Source of the DNA: Siphonodentalium dalli
Lineage: Eukaryota > Mollusca > Scaphopoda > Gadilida > Siphonodentaliidae
DNA length: 64,000 nucleotides
Assembly (NCBI GenBank): GCA_032622095.1
Contig: CP136066.1
Location: 199,598,978 to 199,662,977 of the forward strand
Direction of reading: 5' to 3'
A model generated the notes under the pieces. The model had not been told where the DNA came from. It did not search any database and saw only the letters and a program-made list of their open reading frames with translations. Position 1 is the stretch's first letter; every line of letters begins with the position of its first letter. Below are positions 1-11,914 of the stretch, piece after piece. The position numbers were made by a program, and so were the translations under genes.

Positions 1-841
1 ATGTGACCCGCGGTGCCTTGTGGTCACGGAGAGTATGAGTATCCCAATTTCCTTAACTATATAATATAGATGCACATATGGATCGTTGTGCAGTGGTGGT
101 TCCACCATGTAATATGGCAGGTACGGCATTGAAACAATAGATTTTGGTCCACTCCATCTGTTAACCACACCCGTATCACAAATATGCCATGTGATGAGCT
201 CGCCAAGTAAAACTCACCATAGGGCGACGACGGGTTATTAGTCAACAATGGTATTATGTTCAATTCAACATATAACTGACACACTTTATCCCCATTAACA
301 TTCCTTGGGAAATGCAAGGGGGTATGGTTATTTCGTGCGCACGGATTACTATTATGTGCGCACGGAATAGTAATCCGTGATTACAATTCCGTGCGCACGG
401 ATTATTAATTCGTGCGCACGGATTATAAAATATATTTACCATGTCATCTCCCGGGCTCCATAATTAAACAATTAGCACAGTTTAGTATTTCGAGGGCTTC
501 GATGTTCATTGGGTTTGCTCTTGATATATTTTGGATGTACGCGTGTACACCAATTATATCAATTTCATTGGGTTCTCATCGTGTCGGCTTGGTCATTGCC
601 ACACAATGGTATGATGGCTAATATTTCTAAGCAGCCACCTATGCAAAATGTTCAGTATATCCGGAGGGTATTTGCTAATATTCCGACCATATATGGTACG
701 CAGCGTATGCAACAGACAACAATATATCCCTGAAAACTTTTGGAAGAACCCTACGAGAGAGAAATTACATGGTCTCCTATCTCACAGCATGACAATTGGA
801 ACTTATTCCCTATTCCTTATTCCTTATTTTCAAAAATGTCG
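1..841. other. No gene seen; AT-rich DNA
   Basis: Only short open frames under 90 codons occur, on both strands, without recognisable protein sequence or splice context. The one structured part is the GTGCGCAC palindrome cluster at 334-426. Confidence 0.5.
334..426. repeat. Cluster of CGTGCGCACGGATTA palindromic repeats
   Basis: Four copies of a 10-bp palindromic core (GTGCGCAC, usually CGTGCGCACGG) followed by ATTA/AATA lie within about 90 bp. They alternate between direct and inverted order, so the stretch can fold on itself. No family is recognised. Confidence 0.7.
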
Positions 842-845
842 CTTT

Positions 846-2136
846 AGACCGATTTGACGGCATGGGTGGGTGGCCCGCCCCAAATACCACATAGAAACAC
901 CCCGACCCCCACCCATCACCCCCGGGGGGTGCCACGCCGAGGGGGTGAAAATGGGGTATGGACCATTTTCGAGAACGGTAAGGATTTCAACCGATTTGAC
1001 GGCATGGGTGGGTTGCCCGCCCCAAATAACACCTAGAAACACCCCGACCCCCCAACCATCACCCCCGGGGGTGCCACCCCGAGGGGATGGAAATGGGGTA
1101 TGGACCATTTTCGAGTACGGTAAGGATTTCGACCGATTTGACGGCATGGGTGGGTGGCCCGCCCCAAATACCACATAGAAACACCCCGATCCCCCCACCC
1201 ATCACCCCCCGGGGGGGGGGGGGGTGCCACCCAGAGGGGGTGAAAATGGGGTTTGGAACATTTTCGAGAACGGTAAGGATTTCGACCGATTTGACGGCAT
1301 GGGTGGGTGGCCCGCCCCAAATACCACCTAGAAACACCCCGATCCCCACCCATCACCCCCGGGGGTGTCACCCCGAGGGGGTAAAAATGGGGCATGGACC
1401 ATTTTCGAGAACGGTAAGGATTTCGACCGATTTGACGGCATGGGTGGGTGGCCCGCCCCAAATACCACCTAGAAACACCCCGACCCCCACCATCACCCCC
1501 GGGGGTGCCACCCCGTGGGGGTGAAAATGGGGTTTGGACCATTTTCGAGAACGGTAAGGATTACGACCGATTTGACGGCATGGGTGGGTGGCCCGCCCCA
1601 AATACCACCTAGAAACACCCCGACCCCACCCATCACCCCCGGGGGTGCCACCCCGAGGGGGTGAAAATGGGGTATGGACCATTTTCGAGAACGGTAAGGA
1701 TTTCGACCGATTTGACGGCATGAGTGGGTGGCCCGCCCCAAATACCACCTAGAAACACCCCGACCCCCCACCCATCACCACCGGGGGGTGTCACCCCGAG
1801 GGGGTGAAAATGGGGTATGGACCATTTTCGAGAACGGTAAGGATTTCGACCGATTTGACGGCATGGGTGGGTGGCCGGCCCCAAATACCACATAGAAACA
1901 CCCAGACCCCCACCATCACTCCCGGGGGTGCCACCCCGAGGGGGTGAAAATGGGGTATGGACCATTTTCGAGAACGGAAAGGATTTCGACCGATTTGACG
2001 GCATTGGTGGGTGGCCGGCCCCAAATACCACATAGAGACACCCAGACCCCCACCCATCACTCCCGGGGGGTGCCACCCCGAGGGGGTGAAAATGGGGTAT
2101 GGACCATTTTCGAGAACGGAAAGGATTTCGACCGAT
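846..2136 (+). repeat. GC-rich tandem satellite, ~140-142 bp unit, about 9 copies
   Basis: The marker GACGGCATGGGTGGG recurs at 856, 998, 1140, 1293, 1434, 1574, 1714, 1857 and 1997 (the copies at 1714 and 1997 carry one change), giving a 140-143 bp period. One 153-bp unit is lengthened by a G run near 1209. Units carry CCACCCATCACCCCCGGGGG, then CGAGGGGGTGAAAATGGGG, then ATTTTCGAGAACGGTAAGGA. Composition is much richer in G and C than the rest of the window. The unit is not a multiple of three, yet it is nearly free of stop codons in several frames on both strands, which creates spurious ORFs up to 169 codons. The array passes directly into the 39-bp satellite at 2136, and an inverted copy of the same unit closes that array at 5652-5858. 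Confidence 0.95.
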
Positions 2137-5100
2137 TTTTCAGTGCAGCGTGTGTTATAAGCGGGCGTGGCACTTTTTCCGTGCAGTGTGTGCATAAGTC
2201 GGCGTGGCACTTTTTAATGCAGCGTGTGTTATAAGTGGGCGTGTGTTATAAGCGGGCGTGGCACACCTTTTCAGTGCAGCGTGTGTTATAAGTGGGCCTG
2301 TGTTATAAGTTCAGCGTGTGTTATAAGTTGGCGTGGCACTTTTTTAATACAGCGTGTGTTATAAGTGGGCGTGGCACTTTTTAACTGCAGCGTGTGTTAT
2401 AATTGGGCGTGGCACTTTTTCAGTGCAGCGTGTGTTATAAGTGGGCGTGGCACTTTTGAAGTGCATCGTGTGTTATAAGTGGGCGTGACACTTTTTTAGT
2501 CCAGCGTGTGTTATAAGTGGGCGTGTGTTATAAGTTCAGCGTGTGTTATAAGTTGGCGTGGCACTTTTTTAATGCAGCGTGTGTTATAAGTGGGCGTGTC
2601 ACTTTTTAATTGCAGCGTGTGTTATAATTGGGCGTGGCACTTTTTCAGTGCAGCGTGTGTTATAATTGGGCGTGGCACTTTTTTAATACAGCGTGTGTTA
2701 TAAGTGGGCGTGGCACTTTTTAACTGCAGCGTGTGTTATAATTGGGCGTGGCACTTTTTCAGTGCAGCGTGTGTTATAAGTGGGCGTGGCACTTTTGAAG
2801 TGCATCGTGTGTTATAAGTGGGCGTGAAATTTTTTTAGTCCAGCGTGTGTTATAAGTGGGCGTGTGTTATAAGTTCAGCGTGTGTTATAAGTTGGCGTGG
2901 CACTTTTTTAATGCAGCGTGTGTTATAAGTGGGCGTGGCACTTTTTAATTGCAGCGTGTGTTATAATTGGGCGTGGCACTTTTTCAGTGCAGCGTGTGTT
3001 ATAATTGGGCGTGGCACTTTTTAAGTGCAGCGTGTGTTATAAGTGGGCGTGGCACTTGTTCAGTGCAGCTTGTGTTATAAGTGGGCGTGGCACATTTTTA
3101 GTTCAGCGTGTATTATAAGTGGGCGTGGCACTTTTGTTAGTGCAGCGTGTGTTATAAGTGGGCGTGTGTTATAAGTGCAGCGTATGTTATAAGTGGGCGT
3201 GGCACTTTTTAAATGCAGCGGGTGTTATAAGTGGGCGTGGCACTTTTTCAGTGCAGCGTGTGCTATTAATGGTCGTGGCACTTTTTCAGTGCAACGTGTG
3301 TTAAAAGTGGGCGTGAGACATTTTTCAGCGCAGCGTGTGTTATAAGTGGGCGTGGCACTTTTTAGTTCAGCGTGTGTTATAAGTGGGCGTGGCACTTTTC
3401 AGTGCAGCGTGTGTTATAAGTGGGCGTGGCACTTTTTCAGAGCAGCGTGTGTTATAAGCGGGCGTGGCATTTTTGTAGTGCAGCGTGTGTTATAAGTGGG
3501 CATGGCACTTTTTTAGCGCCGCGTGTGTTATAAGTGGGCGTGGCATTTTTTCAGTTCAGCTTGTGTTATAAGTGGGCGCGGCACTTTTTTAGTTCAGCGT
3601 GTGTTATAACACACTTATAACATACGCTGCACTGAAAAAATGCCACGCCCACTTATAACACACGCTGCACTGAAAAAAGTGGGCGTGGCACTTTTTCAAT
3701 GTAGCTTGTGTTATAAGTGGGCGTGGCACTTTTCTAGTTCATCGTCTGTTATAAGTGGGCGTGGCACTTGTTTAGTGCAAAGTGTGTTATAAGTGTTATA
3801 ACACACGCTGCATTAAAAAAGTGCCACGCCAACTTATGACACACGCTGAACTTATAACACACGCCCACTTATAACATACGCTGCATTGCAAAAGTGCATT
3901 GCCCACTTATAACACACGCTGCATTGAAAACGTGCCACGCCCACTTATAACACACGCTGCACTAAAAAGTGTCACGCCCACTTATAACACACGCTGCATT
4001 AAAAAAGTGCCACGCCCACTTGTAACACACGCTGCATTTAAAAAGTGCTACGCCCTCATATAACACACGCTGAACTGAAAAGTGCCACGCCCGCTTATAA
4101 CACACGCTGCACTTATAACACACGCCCACTTATAACACACGCTGCACTAAAAAAGTGCCACGCCCACTTATAACAGACGATGAACTAGAAAAGTGCCACG
4201 CCCACTTATAACACAAGCTACATTGTAAAAGTGACACGCCCACTTATAACACACGCTGAACTAAAAAAGTGCCACGCCCAATTATAACACAAGCTGCACT
4301 GAAAAAGTGCCACGCCCACTTATAACACACGCTGCACTTAAAAGGTGCCACGCCCCCTTATAACACACGATGCACTGAAAAAGTGCCACGCCCACTTATA
4401 ACACACGCCGCAATTAAAAAGTGCCATGCCCACTTATTACACACGCTGAACTGAAAAGGTGTCACGCCCACTTATAACACACGCTGCATTAAACAAGTGA
4501 CACGCCAACTTATAACACACTGCACTTATAACACACGCCCACTTATAACACACGCTGGACTAAAAAAGTGCCAAGCCCACTTATAACACACGCTGCACTG
4601 AAAAGGTGCCACGCCCGCTTATAACACACGCTGCACTTATAACACACGCCCACTTATAACACACGATACATTGAAAAGGTGCCACGCCCACTTATAACAC
4701 ACGCTGCACTAAAAAGTATCACGCCCACGTATAACACACGCTGCATTAAAAAAGTGCCACGCCCACTTGTAACACACGCTGCATTTAAAAAGTGCTACGC
4801 CCACATATAACACACGCTGAACTGAAAAGTGCCACGCCCGCTTATAACACACACTGCACTTATAACACACGCCCACTTATAACACACTTTGCACTAAAAA
4901 AGTGCCACTCCCACTTATAACAGACGATGAACTAGAAAAGTGCCACGCCCACTTATAACACACGCTGAACTAAAAAAAGTGCCACGCCCAATTATAACAC
5001 AAGCTGCACTGAAAAAGTGCCACGCCCACTTATAACACACGCTGCACTTAAAAGATGCCACGCCCCCTTATAACACACGATGCACTGAAAAAGTGCCACG

Positions 5101-5651
5101 CCCACTTATAACACACGCTGCAATTAAAAAGTGCCATGCCCACTTATTACACACGCTGAACTGAAAAAGTGCCACGCCCACTTATAACACACGCTGCACT
5201 TTAAATGTGCCACGCCCACTTATAACACACGCTGAACTAAAAAAGTGTCACGCCCACTTATAACACACGCTGCACTGAAAAAGTGCCACGCCCACTTATA
5301 ACAAACGCTGCAATTAAAAAGTGCCACGCCCACTTATTACACACGCTGAACTGAAAAAGTGCCACGCCCAATTATGACACACGCTGCATTAAAAAAAGTG
5401 ACACGCCAACTTATAACACACACTGCACTTATAACACACGCCCACTTATAACACACGCTGGACTAAACAAGTGCCACGCCCACTTATAACACACGCTGCA
5501 CTGAAAAAGTGCCACGCCCGCTTATAACACACGCTGCACTTATAACACACGCCCACTTATAACACACGCTGCATTAAAAAGTGCCACGCCGACTTATGAC
5601 ACACACTGCACGGAAAAGGTGCCACGCCCGCTTATAACACACGCTGCACTC
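2137..5651. repeat. ~39-bp satellite, two large blocks in opposite orientation
   Basis: The unit is CAGTGCAGCGTGTGTTATAA followed by GTGGGCGTGGCACTTTTT, about 38-40 bp, with shorter derived units in which GTGTGTTATAAG is repeated. From 2137 to about 3608 all units read on the + strand. A single inverted stretch lies at about 3609-3676, + units return at about 3677-3794, and from about 3795 to 5651 units read on the - strand. There are roughly 40 units in each direction. Multi-unit blocks of about 340 bp recur near 2310-2880, showing higher-order duplication. No coding potential. Confidence 0.95.
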
Positions 5652-5858
5652 AAGGTCGAAATCCTTTCCGTTCTCGAAAATGGTCCATACCCCATTTTCA
5701 CCCCCTCGGGGTGGCACCCCCCGGGGTGATGTGTGGGGTCGGGTGTTTCTAGGTGGTATTTTGGGCGGGCCAGCCACCCATGCCGTCAAATCGGTCGAAA
5801 TCCTTACCGTTCTCGAAAATGGTCCATACCCCATTTTCACCCTCTCGGGGTGGCACCT
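5652..5858 (-). repeat. Inverted ~140-bp satellite, about 1.5 copies
   Basis: The segment reads ATCCTTTCCGTTCTCGAAAA, then CCCCATTTTCACCCCCTCGG, then GCCGTCAAATCGGTCGAAAT. This is the reverse complement of the 846-2136 unit. It closes the - oriented 39-bp block, so the whole 846-5858 region has the order S1(+), S2(+), S2(-), S1(-). Confidence 0.95.
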
Positions 5859-5904
5859 GAATACAAAATATATCCGTATACGCAGATAATAACTGATTTT
5901 GCTA

Positions 5905-6440
5905 TTAAAGATACGGGCGGCGTTGGCTGTGGGTATGCTGTTAAATATTCACCTCCGTCAAAAACCGCCATAAACAGAAATAATAGTAAAATATAGACAA
6001 ACCTTGTTCTTATACCAATCAGAAATATGTCATAAACAGTACGTTATTGTGCATTTGTGTTCCTTTGTTATGTAAACAAAAGCAAAAAAACGTTACGTTT
6101 CATGGCTTTTGTTTAGACCCGGATGTGGTAAACATAAAGAGCGTTATTTGTTACTGTGTTCCTGATATGGAAATTAATAAAGAGAGTTTATATCATTTTG
6201 TGTGATTAAACAATATAATTTCCCTGTGTTATGTAAACAGAAGCACAACTTATGCGACACGTACACCATTGTACGTCTTGACAACAATATACTATTTACG
6301 CACTGATTATGTCTGGCATATTCAGATTCAGATTCAGATGTTTATTATGAACAACACTATATATATTTGAATATTCCTTCTGTTGATGGCGATTAGAAAA
6401 ATGTGAATATTTCTGCAAAGAACGCCGCCCGTGCCTTTAA
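5905..6440 (+). mobile_element. TTAA-flanked MITE, family 1, copy 1
   Basis: The left end is TTAAAGATACGGGCGGCGTT and the right end AACGCCGCCCGTGCCTTTAA, an inverted pair of about 20 bp differing at two or three bases. Ends are confirmed by copies at 30456-30956 and 42355-42883. If TTAA is the duplicated target, this resembles TTAA-targeting (piggyBac-type) insertion, but the inner end AGGCACGGG is not the usual CCC start, so the superfamily is open. The interior holds ATTCAG repeats near 6320 and the paired AAAGAGCGTT boxes at 6134 and 6177. No ORF. Confidence 0.85.
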
Positions 6441-7132
6441 GTTAAGCAATTTATTTCAGATATATTTCATCAAAGTGTACATATTATTTCGACTGTATGA
6501 CACACAGTCTGTATTTGTGTCCCAGACAAACAGCCACAACCTAATCCGGTGTCCTTCATTGTTCGGCTGATTAACCTATAATATGAATCATACGTGACAC
6601 GTAGTGGAGCAACCACGCATGATGTGCCTCAACTTTGCCTTTTTTCGGCGACATAACGCTAAGAATAATGTATGTAACATCATGCAGTGGTCATGACGGA
6701 GACGACATGCCAAATTGACAAGACGTGTCGTGGATTGTAAAATCTTGTCTGTATTCTCGTCATGACTTCTTCATTTTTCGTTTTCATTAAGCTAACCAAC
6801 GAACTTGGTCTAAATGAAATTAATAAACCTAAATCACATGTGAATTCTTCGTAAGTTGTGAAGCAGTTATTTTAATTTTTATCGCGATGCTTAATTTCCC
6901 AATTCCGCGTTTTCTACAATCTCCACACGGTTGATAACCGGAAATCACGTGACAATTTCTCCAAAATCCATACCCGCGATCTTTGAAAATCACTGATGGA
7001 TATAGAACAAAATATATGACGTCATTCACCTGCGCCTAAGGTATAAACAACCACCTGTTGGTTGCTATAATATTCTACTCGCTTGTCGTAAAAACAACGA
7101 CGATCAGTAATACATGGAAAACGGTGCCGTAA
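6441..7132. other. No gene or repeat recognised
   Basis: About 690 bp of AT-rich DNA between two MITEs, with no splice-flanked open frame and no internal repetition that I can see. Confidence 0.45.
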
Positions 7133-7510
7133 TTAACCCTTTACCCAACAAACCGGTCAAATAAAGCTGCAACAGCCTAAATTATCTTGGGTCTGTCTCA
7201 ATAAAACCATACAAATATGGATATCATTGGAACCGGCTCATTGACCACATTGTGATGGTTACATTTATGCCCTGTGCCAATGCATTCTCTTATATATGCG
7301 AGTCGACCATAGGTCGCCTCGCATATATAAGAGAATGCATTGGCCTAAAAAACACTTTTTTACCATTTTTTCTTACATTCTTTAACAATTTTATAATTTT
7401 TAATGTGTTAAGCCAATGCATTCTCTTATATATGCGAGGCGACCTATGGTCGACTCGCATATATAAGAGAACGCATTGGCACAGGGCCATTCTGTTGGTT
7501 AAAGGGTTAA
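7133..7510. mobile_element. piggyBac-like MITE with two internal hairpins, family 3, copy 1
   Basis: The ends are TTAACCCTTTACCCAACA and TGTTGGTTAAAGGGTTAA. CCC directly after TTAA matches the known start of piggyBac termini. Inside lie two 67-bp hairpins (7277-7343 and 7413-7479). Their arms start CCAATGCATTCTCTTATATA and meet at a CGACCATAGGTCG loop that is itself palindromic. Two more full copies occur at 38070 and 51383. No transposase is present. Confidence 0.9.
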
Positions 7511-7964
7511 TTAAACGGACATGGCTCACTCGAACCTCCAAATGTGTTTCTACGTAATTTGGAGAGACGGATACGATAAGTCGACAAATAAACGAACCAC
7601 TGATATACCGGCTTCATGTGCTCTGAGAAACACTTTGCCAAAGTTACAGCCATTTTCAGCCGTTTTCAACTTTTCGTCATAAATCAGACAAACGCTCTTT
7701 ATTGCCACCATATCAGGAATAGACTACCACTGAACGCTCTTTTCTGTTCCATGTTGTCATACAAATGACTGTTTTGTGTTTTGGGACCAAATACCGTATT
7801 CACAGTTGTATTTTTCATTACTTCAATGCGTCTTTTTTTTGGGTTACATAATGCTCATTGAAAGGTAGTTCAGATATTTATCGACCTATTTCGATACTGA
7901 GAAAAATTCAAAAGCGAATAACGTTATGTGTATTTTTGAGCGCAAATCGCCATGTGGCTTTAAT
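7511..7964 (+). repeat. Dispersed ~450-bp element, family 2, copy A
   Basis: Shares its start (AACGGACATGGCTCA), middle (paired AACGCTCTTT boxes at 7691 and 7733 flanking CCATATCAGG) and end (GGCTTTAAT) with copies at 10633, 14158 and 41663. No terminal inverted repeat and no ORF is visible, so the class is unknown; a SINE or other non-autonomous element is possible. It abuts the MITE ending at 7510. Confidence 0.8.
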
Positions 7965-8639
7965 ATGGATGGTTCAGGTGTGGTGGATAACAAGTGCAAT
8001 ACACAATGTCACACTGGGACGGTGCGTGTCCGGAGGCCGAAACAGCCTTCTCCTAGAACATGCAATTTGTATAACAAATATTATATTTCACTTTGTTTTT
8101 AGTTTAAAACAGCTTGCATCTGTTCTGTTTGTCTTTGTTGACTAGAAATGAAGCATTAAAGTAGTTTTCATCCCTGATAGGTGATAACATTGGTGAAATT
8201 CACTAAACGCTGACGTTTTTAAAGGGGGTAGGTGTCTTTATGTGAAAAAACAAAACAAACTGCTTATGCAATAATTGTCGTTGATCAAGATATGTACTCA
8301 ACATATGGTTATTTCTCCCATAACACTCAGCTATTATGCTATGCTTGCAAACAAGTCAATATGATGCTTGCGATGATGTTACAGTGAATGAATGGTGTTG
8401 GATGTGATTGTGACCTTGCTCTTCTTAGATGTCAACATGGTTTTTTAAGATCTGTGAAGAATAATGTCAATTACCACAGGTTTAACATTTTTTAATAACG
8501 ATTAGACTAGCCAAACAATTTCGGAACACCAAAGGTAACCCATTTTCTCGAAATTTGAATTCAGTAACTTTCAACATTCGATGCTATTGTAAGATTATGC
8601 CAGGACAAGAGTGTATCTAAGATATATTTTGGGACTTCT
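7965..8639. other. No gene recognised
   Basis: AT-rich DNA with no convincing exon, RNA gene or tandem structure. Confidence 0.4.
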
Positions 8640-9410
8640 GTTTGTTTGTCTGTTAGCTATGGCCGGGAAAACGGCTGGACCGATTGAGCTCAAACTTCCA
8701 ATCTAAGGTTAAAAATACACGGGCAGTGTTTACCGTCGTTTTTGGAGAAGCTCCGAACACCCCTTGTCCAATCTCAGTCACCAAAATAACCGCCATTGGC
8801 ACTGTGGGCTTAATCGCGTTGATAGTTAAAGAGCGTTCGTATCCGCAGTGTCGTTGATAACGAGCGTATGCGTGTAGTGTGATTCTTATGTCTGGGGCCA
8901 GACGCTAGTGTGTCTGTATCCAGACATGAGCGTGTTGTGTGATTCTTATGTCTGTCTTCGTACTTAGGGGTTCCAAGGAACGGGGGAGATTTTCATCGGG
9001 TAAGTTTTTCCGCCCGAGGTGATCTTCACCTTGAAACGGGTACCCACAAACCTACCTCTTTTAGGGACGGGTACCATCACGGGACCGTTACCATCATTTC
9101 TTTTGATTAAAAAGGCAGAATTAACTCAAGTTAAATTAAAAAATTAACGGATTTCGACGAAATTTGATACCTAAGGATACTTTTGTCGGGGAAGTGTTTT
9201 CGACGGGTCAAATCGTGACCCCGTCCCGTCATTGACCTTCAAAATGGTCAATTCCAGGTAAAATCGGGTAAAATGGACTGATTTCGACGAAATTTTATAC
9301 CTAGGGATACTTTTGTCGGGGGAGTGTTTTCGACGGGTCAAATCGTTACCCCGATCTGACCTTGACCTTCCAAATGGTCAAAGCCCGGACGAAGTCGGGT
9401 CACCTGCTAG
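8640..9410 (+). mobile_element. Helitron-like non-autonomous element, 3' end at 9410
   Basis: The 3' end has a GC stem-loop, CCCGGACGAAGTCGGG, then a short spacer and CTAG followed by T. This is the layout of Helitron 3' termini (hairpin, CTRR, insertion before T). A second element with the same plan ends at 45054. The upstream body shares an AACGGCTGGACCGATTGAGC-type segment (8665-8695) with 44260-44285. The 5' boundary is a guess. The interior includes a 130-bp tandem dimer at 9150-9405. Confidence 0.6.
9150..9405 (+). repeat. 130-bp tandem dimer inside the Helitron-like element
   Basis: ATTTCGACGAAATTT starts at 9151 and recurs at 9281, followed in both units by ATACTTTTGTCGGGG and GTGTTTTCGACGGGTCAAAT. 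This gives two diverged 130-bp units up to the 3' hairpin. Confidence 0.85.
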
Positions 9411-9828
9411 TCTTATATATTTATGGAAATAATTATTTTAATGAAAATTGTTAATTATATCAAAAGAACAGGAAATCTTTCAATATTGTTTTTACAAGAC
9501 AAGAAGATAAAACGAAAAAGGTTACTCGTCATACTCTTGTCTATGAGAAGCCCCGACAGAAAACAATCGAGAACTTCTCATATTTTTCACTTCCCATTTG
9601 TTTGGAATCGCATTGACAGCGACCTAAGAGCACAGGGTATCAAGGGGAAATTGAACAGAATAAGTGACAATTTTCTAGAATCCCATGCAGAAGAAGTAAT
9701 CTGCGACAATCCGTGTTTCAAGACTTCTCGTAATTGAAATTTCAGAAATGTCGTTCCGCCATTGTATGACCGAACAAGTACATAATACGTCTTTAACGTG
9801 GTTTGTATCAACCCATATACACTGTGCC
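9411..9828. other. No gene supported
   Basis: A 104-codon open frame (9423-9737) covers this stretch. Its middle has a weak resemblance to the C-terminal tail of LINE proteins (FPFVWNRIDSDL), but there is no other support. It could be old LINE debris. Confidence 0.3.
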
Positions 9829-9897
9829 AATGCATTCTCTTATATATGCGAGTCGACCATAGGTCGCCTCGCAGATATAAGAGAATGCATTGGCCTA
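9829..9897. mobile_element. Solo family 3 hairpin
   Basis: Same hairpin as in the piggyBac-like MITEs (GCATTCTCTTATATATGCGA with its reverse complement, loop CGACCATAGGTCG), with GCCTAACA to the right. The TTAA ends are missing, so this is a partial copy. Confidence 0.8.
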
Positions 9898-10632
9898 ACA
9901 GTTTTTCATCATTTTTTGTTAGTTTTTACAATTTTTTACAATTTTAATAATTTTTTCTTGTATTCTTTAACAGACTTATTTTGTAGGTTTAGTGCCAGGG
10001 AATCTTACGTTTTTCATGGGCATCAAAATTATTACTATGAATACTTGGTATTAGTTTTGAGTTATAACATGCCCCTGAGGTTTTATCCAGTTTGTTTTTA
10101 AATTCGCTATAGAATGCTTAAGCATACCCAACAAAAATTCAACCCAAAAAAATCTAAAAACAAAATATTTTTTGTTTTGTTGTGTTGATTTTTTTAATTT
10201 TTTTAGGGTCGATTTTACAGACCGTAAATTAGGGCCGATGAGATCAGCACCTGGCACTGAGAGGTTGGTCCAGTTTCGAACGTATCTGTAATTTAAACCG
10301 ATCCAGACCTATCTACCGACATTAGCAACAGTAATTCGTACGACAATTTAAGATTCCGAATTTAACAGCATATATGAACAATTCATCCAGGAACATGACA
10401 ATAAGAACACCTAACTTAAATCAAATTACGACGACATCAAACTCATCAACCATTTTCTTTCGAAGCCTGCAATGATACGCGCGAGATTTATGAAATCCCG
10501 CCAGAAGAGTTGGATCTTCATATGTCGAACTACATGTAGTTGCTAAGTGTTCGGAACAAAACCGGTTCGAACTGAGAGACTTCATCTCTTCGTTGAATAT
10601 TGTCTTGAAAAATAACTAAACAAACTTGGAAA
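9898..10632. other. No gene seen
   Basis: T-rich and mixed DNA with poly-A/T runs at 10130-10205. No exon-like segment stands out. Confidence 0.4.
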
Positions 10633-11041
10633 ATTAAAGGCAAATGGCTGGTTGCGCTCCAACATACGAATAATATTATTCGCTTTTGATTTTTCCCGGT
10701 ATCGAAAAAGGTCGATAAACATCTTAACTACCTTTCTACGAGCATTGAAATAATGAAAAATGTAACTGTGAACAAGGTGTTTGAGTCCCAAACAAAAAAC
10801 ATCCTTTTGCACGACATGGAACAGAAAAGAGCGTTCCGTGTTATTCTATGGCAGAAATGAAGAGCGTTTGTCTGACTTCGGTTGAAAAATTGAAAACGAC
10901 TGGAAAATGATTGTGACTTTGGTAATGTTTATCAAAGCATATGAAACCGGCATACTAATATTTCGTGTATCGACCTATCGTATCCGTCCCTCCATACTAC
11001 GTAGACAAAATTTAGAGGTTCGAATGAGCCATGTTCGTTTA
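10633..11041 (-). repeat. Dispersed ~450-bp element, family 2, copy B (inverted)
   Basis: Reads as the reverse complement of copies A and C: GGTTCGAATGAGCCATGTTC near 11018, the paired AGAGCGTT boxes at 10828-10869, and the end ATTAAAGG at 10633. Confidence 0.75.
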
Positions 11042-11914
11042 AACAGAGAAAATAAAGCTGACCGCATTAGCGATGAAGACGCTTCTAGGCTTTATGGAAC
11101 TGGTCAGTTTGGATGCAGTTCTCCAAATAGCATATATAGTACTCTGTGGGTGAATAATACCTTGCAATTACATGTACATACCAATACATTACCAATATCG
11201 TACAATACCGCCACGTATGTATGCTCAATACCAGGCGACTATCTTTTATATCTGTTTTTCGGCGTTGCCCATTCACTCAATGTTGTTACTTATGGTTAGG
11301 TGTACCGCAGATATAATTATGCAACATTGGGAAGAAGGGATAACATGTTGATGCAGTTGTTGACAACGTATAACAAATCACGTGCATCTGGCCTTGGTGA
11401 ATGTAACCAAATATAATTTCCAATTATAATAACATAGTCACTGCACATATTATATACGCAATTTTGGTCCAGTTTGGAATGTATTGAAAATAGACTATGT
11501 TACTCCTTTGTGTTCTGGTAAATTAGACTATGCTACTCCTTTGTGTTCTGGTAAATTAGTGTATAATTGTATATCACAATGCATTATGGTGATCAAAGCG
11601 AAATATTCGTATTTCATATGTTTATCGCATGTAACTATGACAGCAAAATGTGATATACTGACAACGGCAACAATACATGCTACCTTAAATGTCAATGGTT
11701 TGATGATGTCGTGACACCCATATCGGCGTTATTTGAAACTGAATTACGTAAATGGGACAGGCTCGAACACAGTCGTGTCTTGGCGTAGACATATCACAAA
11801 TAAATCCGGATCGGACGTATTTGATGCGCACGAAGTACTTGACCAGGAGCGTGGCTAGAGTGTATCTGTTGGGGTGGAGTCGGTGTTATTTGTCACCTTC
11901 GGAATTCCAACTCC
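11042..11914. other. No gene seen; short tandem duplication
   Basis: No exon supported. A segment of about 36 bp (ACTCCTTTGTGTTCTGGTAA) is duplicated in tandem at about 11489-11560. Confidence 0.45.

Noticed and set aside
870-2210. Many overlapping ORFs of 90-169 codons on both strands
   Set aside because: By-products of the stop-poor GC-rich 140-bp satellite, whose unit is not a multiple of three.
2137-5651. Possible CRISPR-like array because of short regular repeats
   Set aside because: There are no unique spacers. The whole 39-bp unit repeats, and the context is eukaryotic.
9423-9737. 104-codon + ORF with slight LINE-tail resemblance
   Set aside because: The resemblance is limited to about a dozen residues. 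No neighbouring LINE features.
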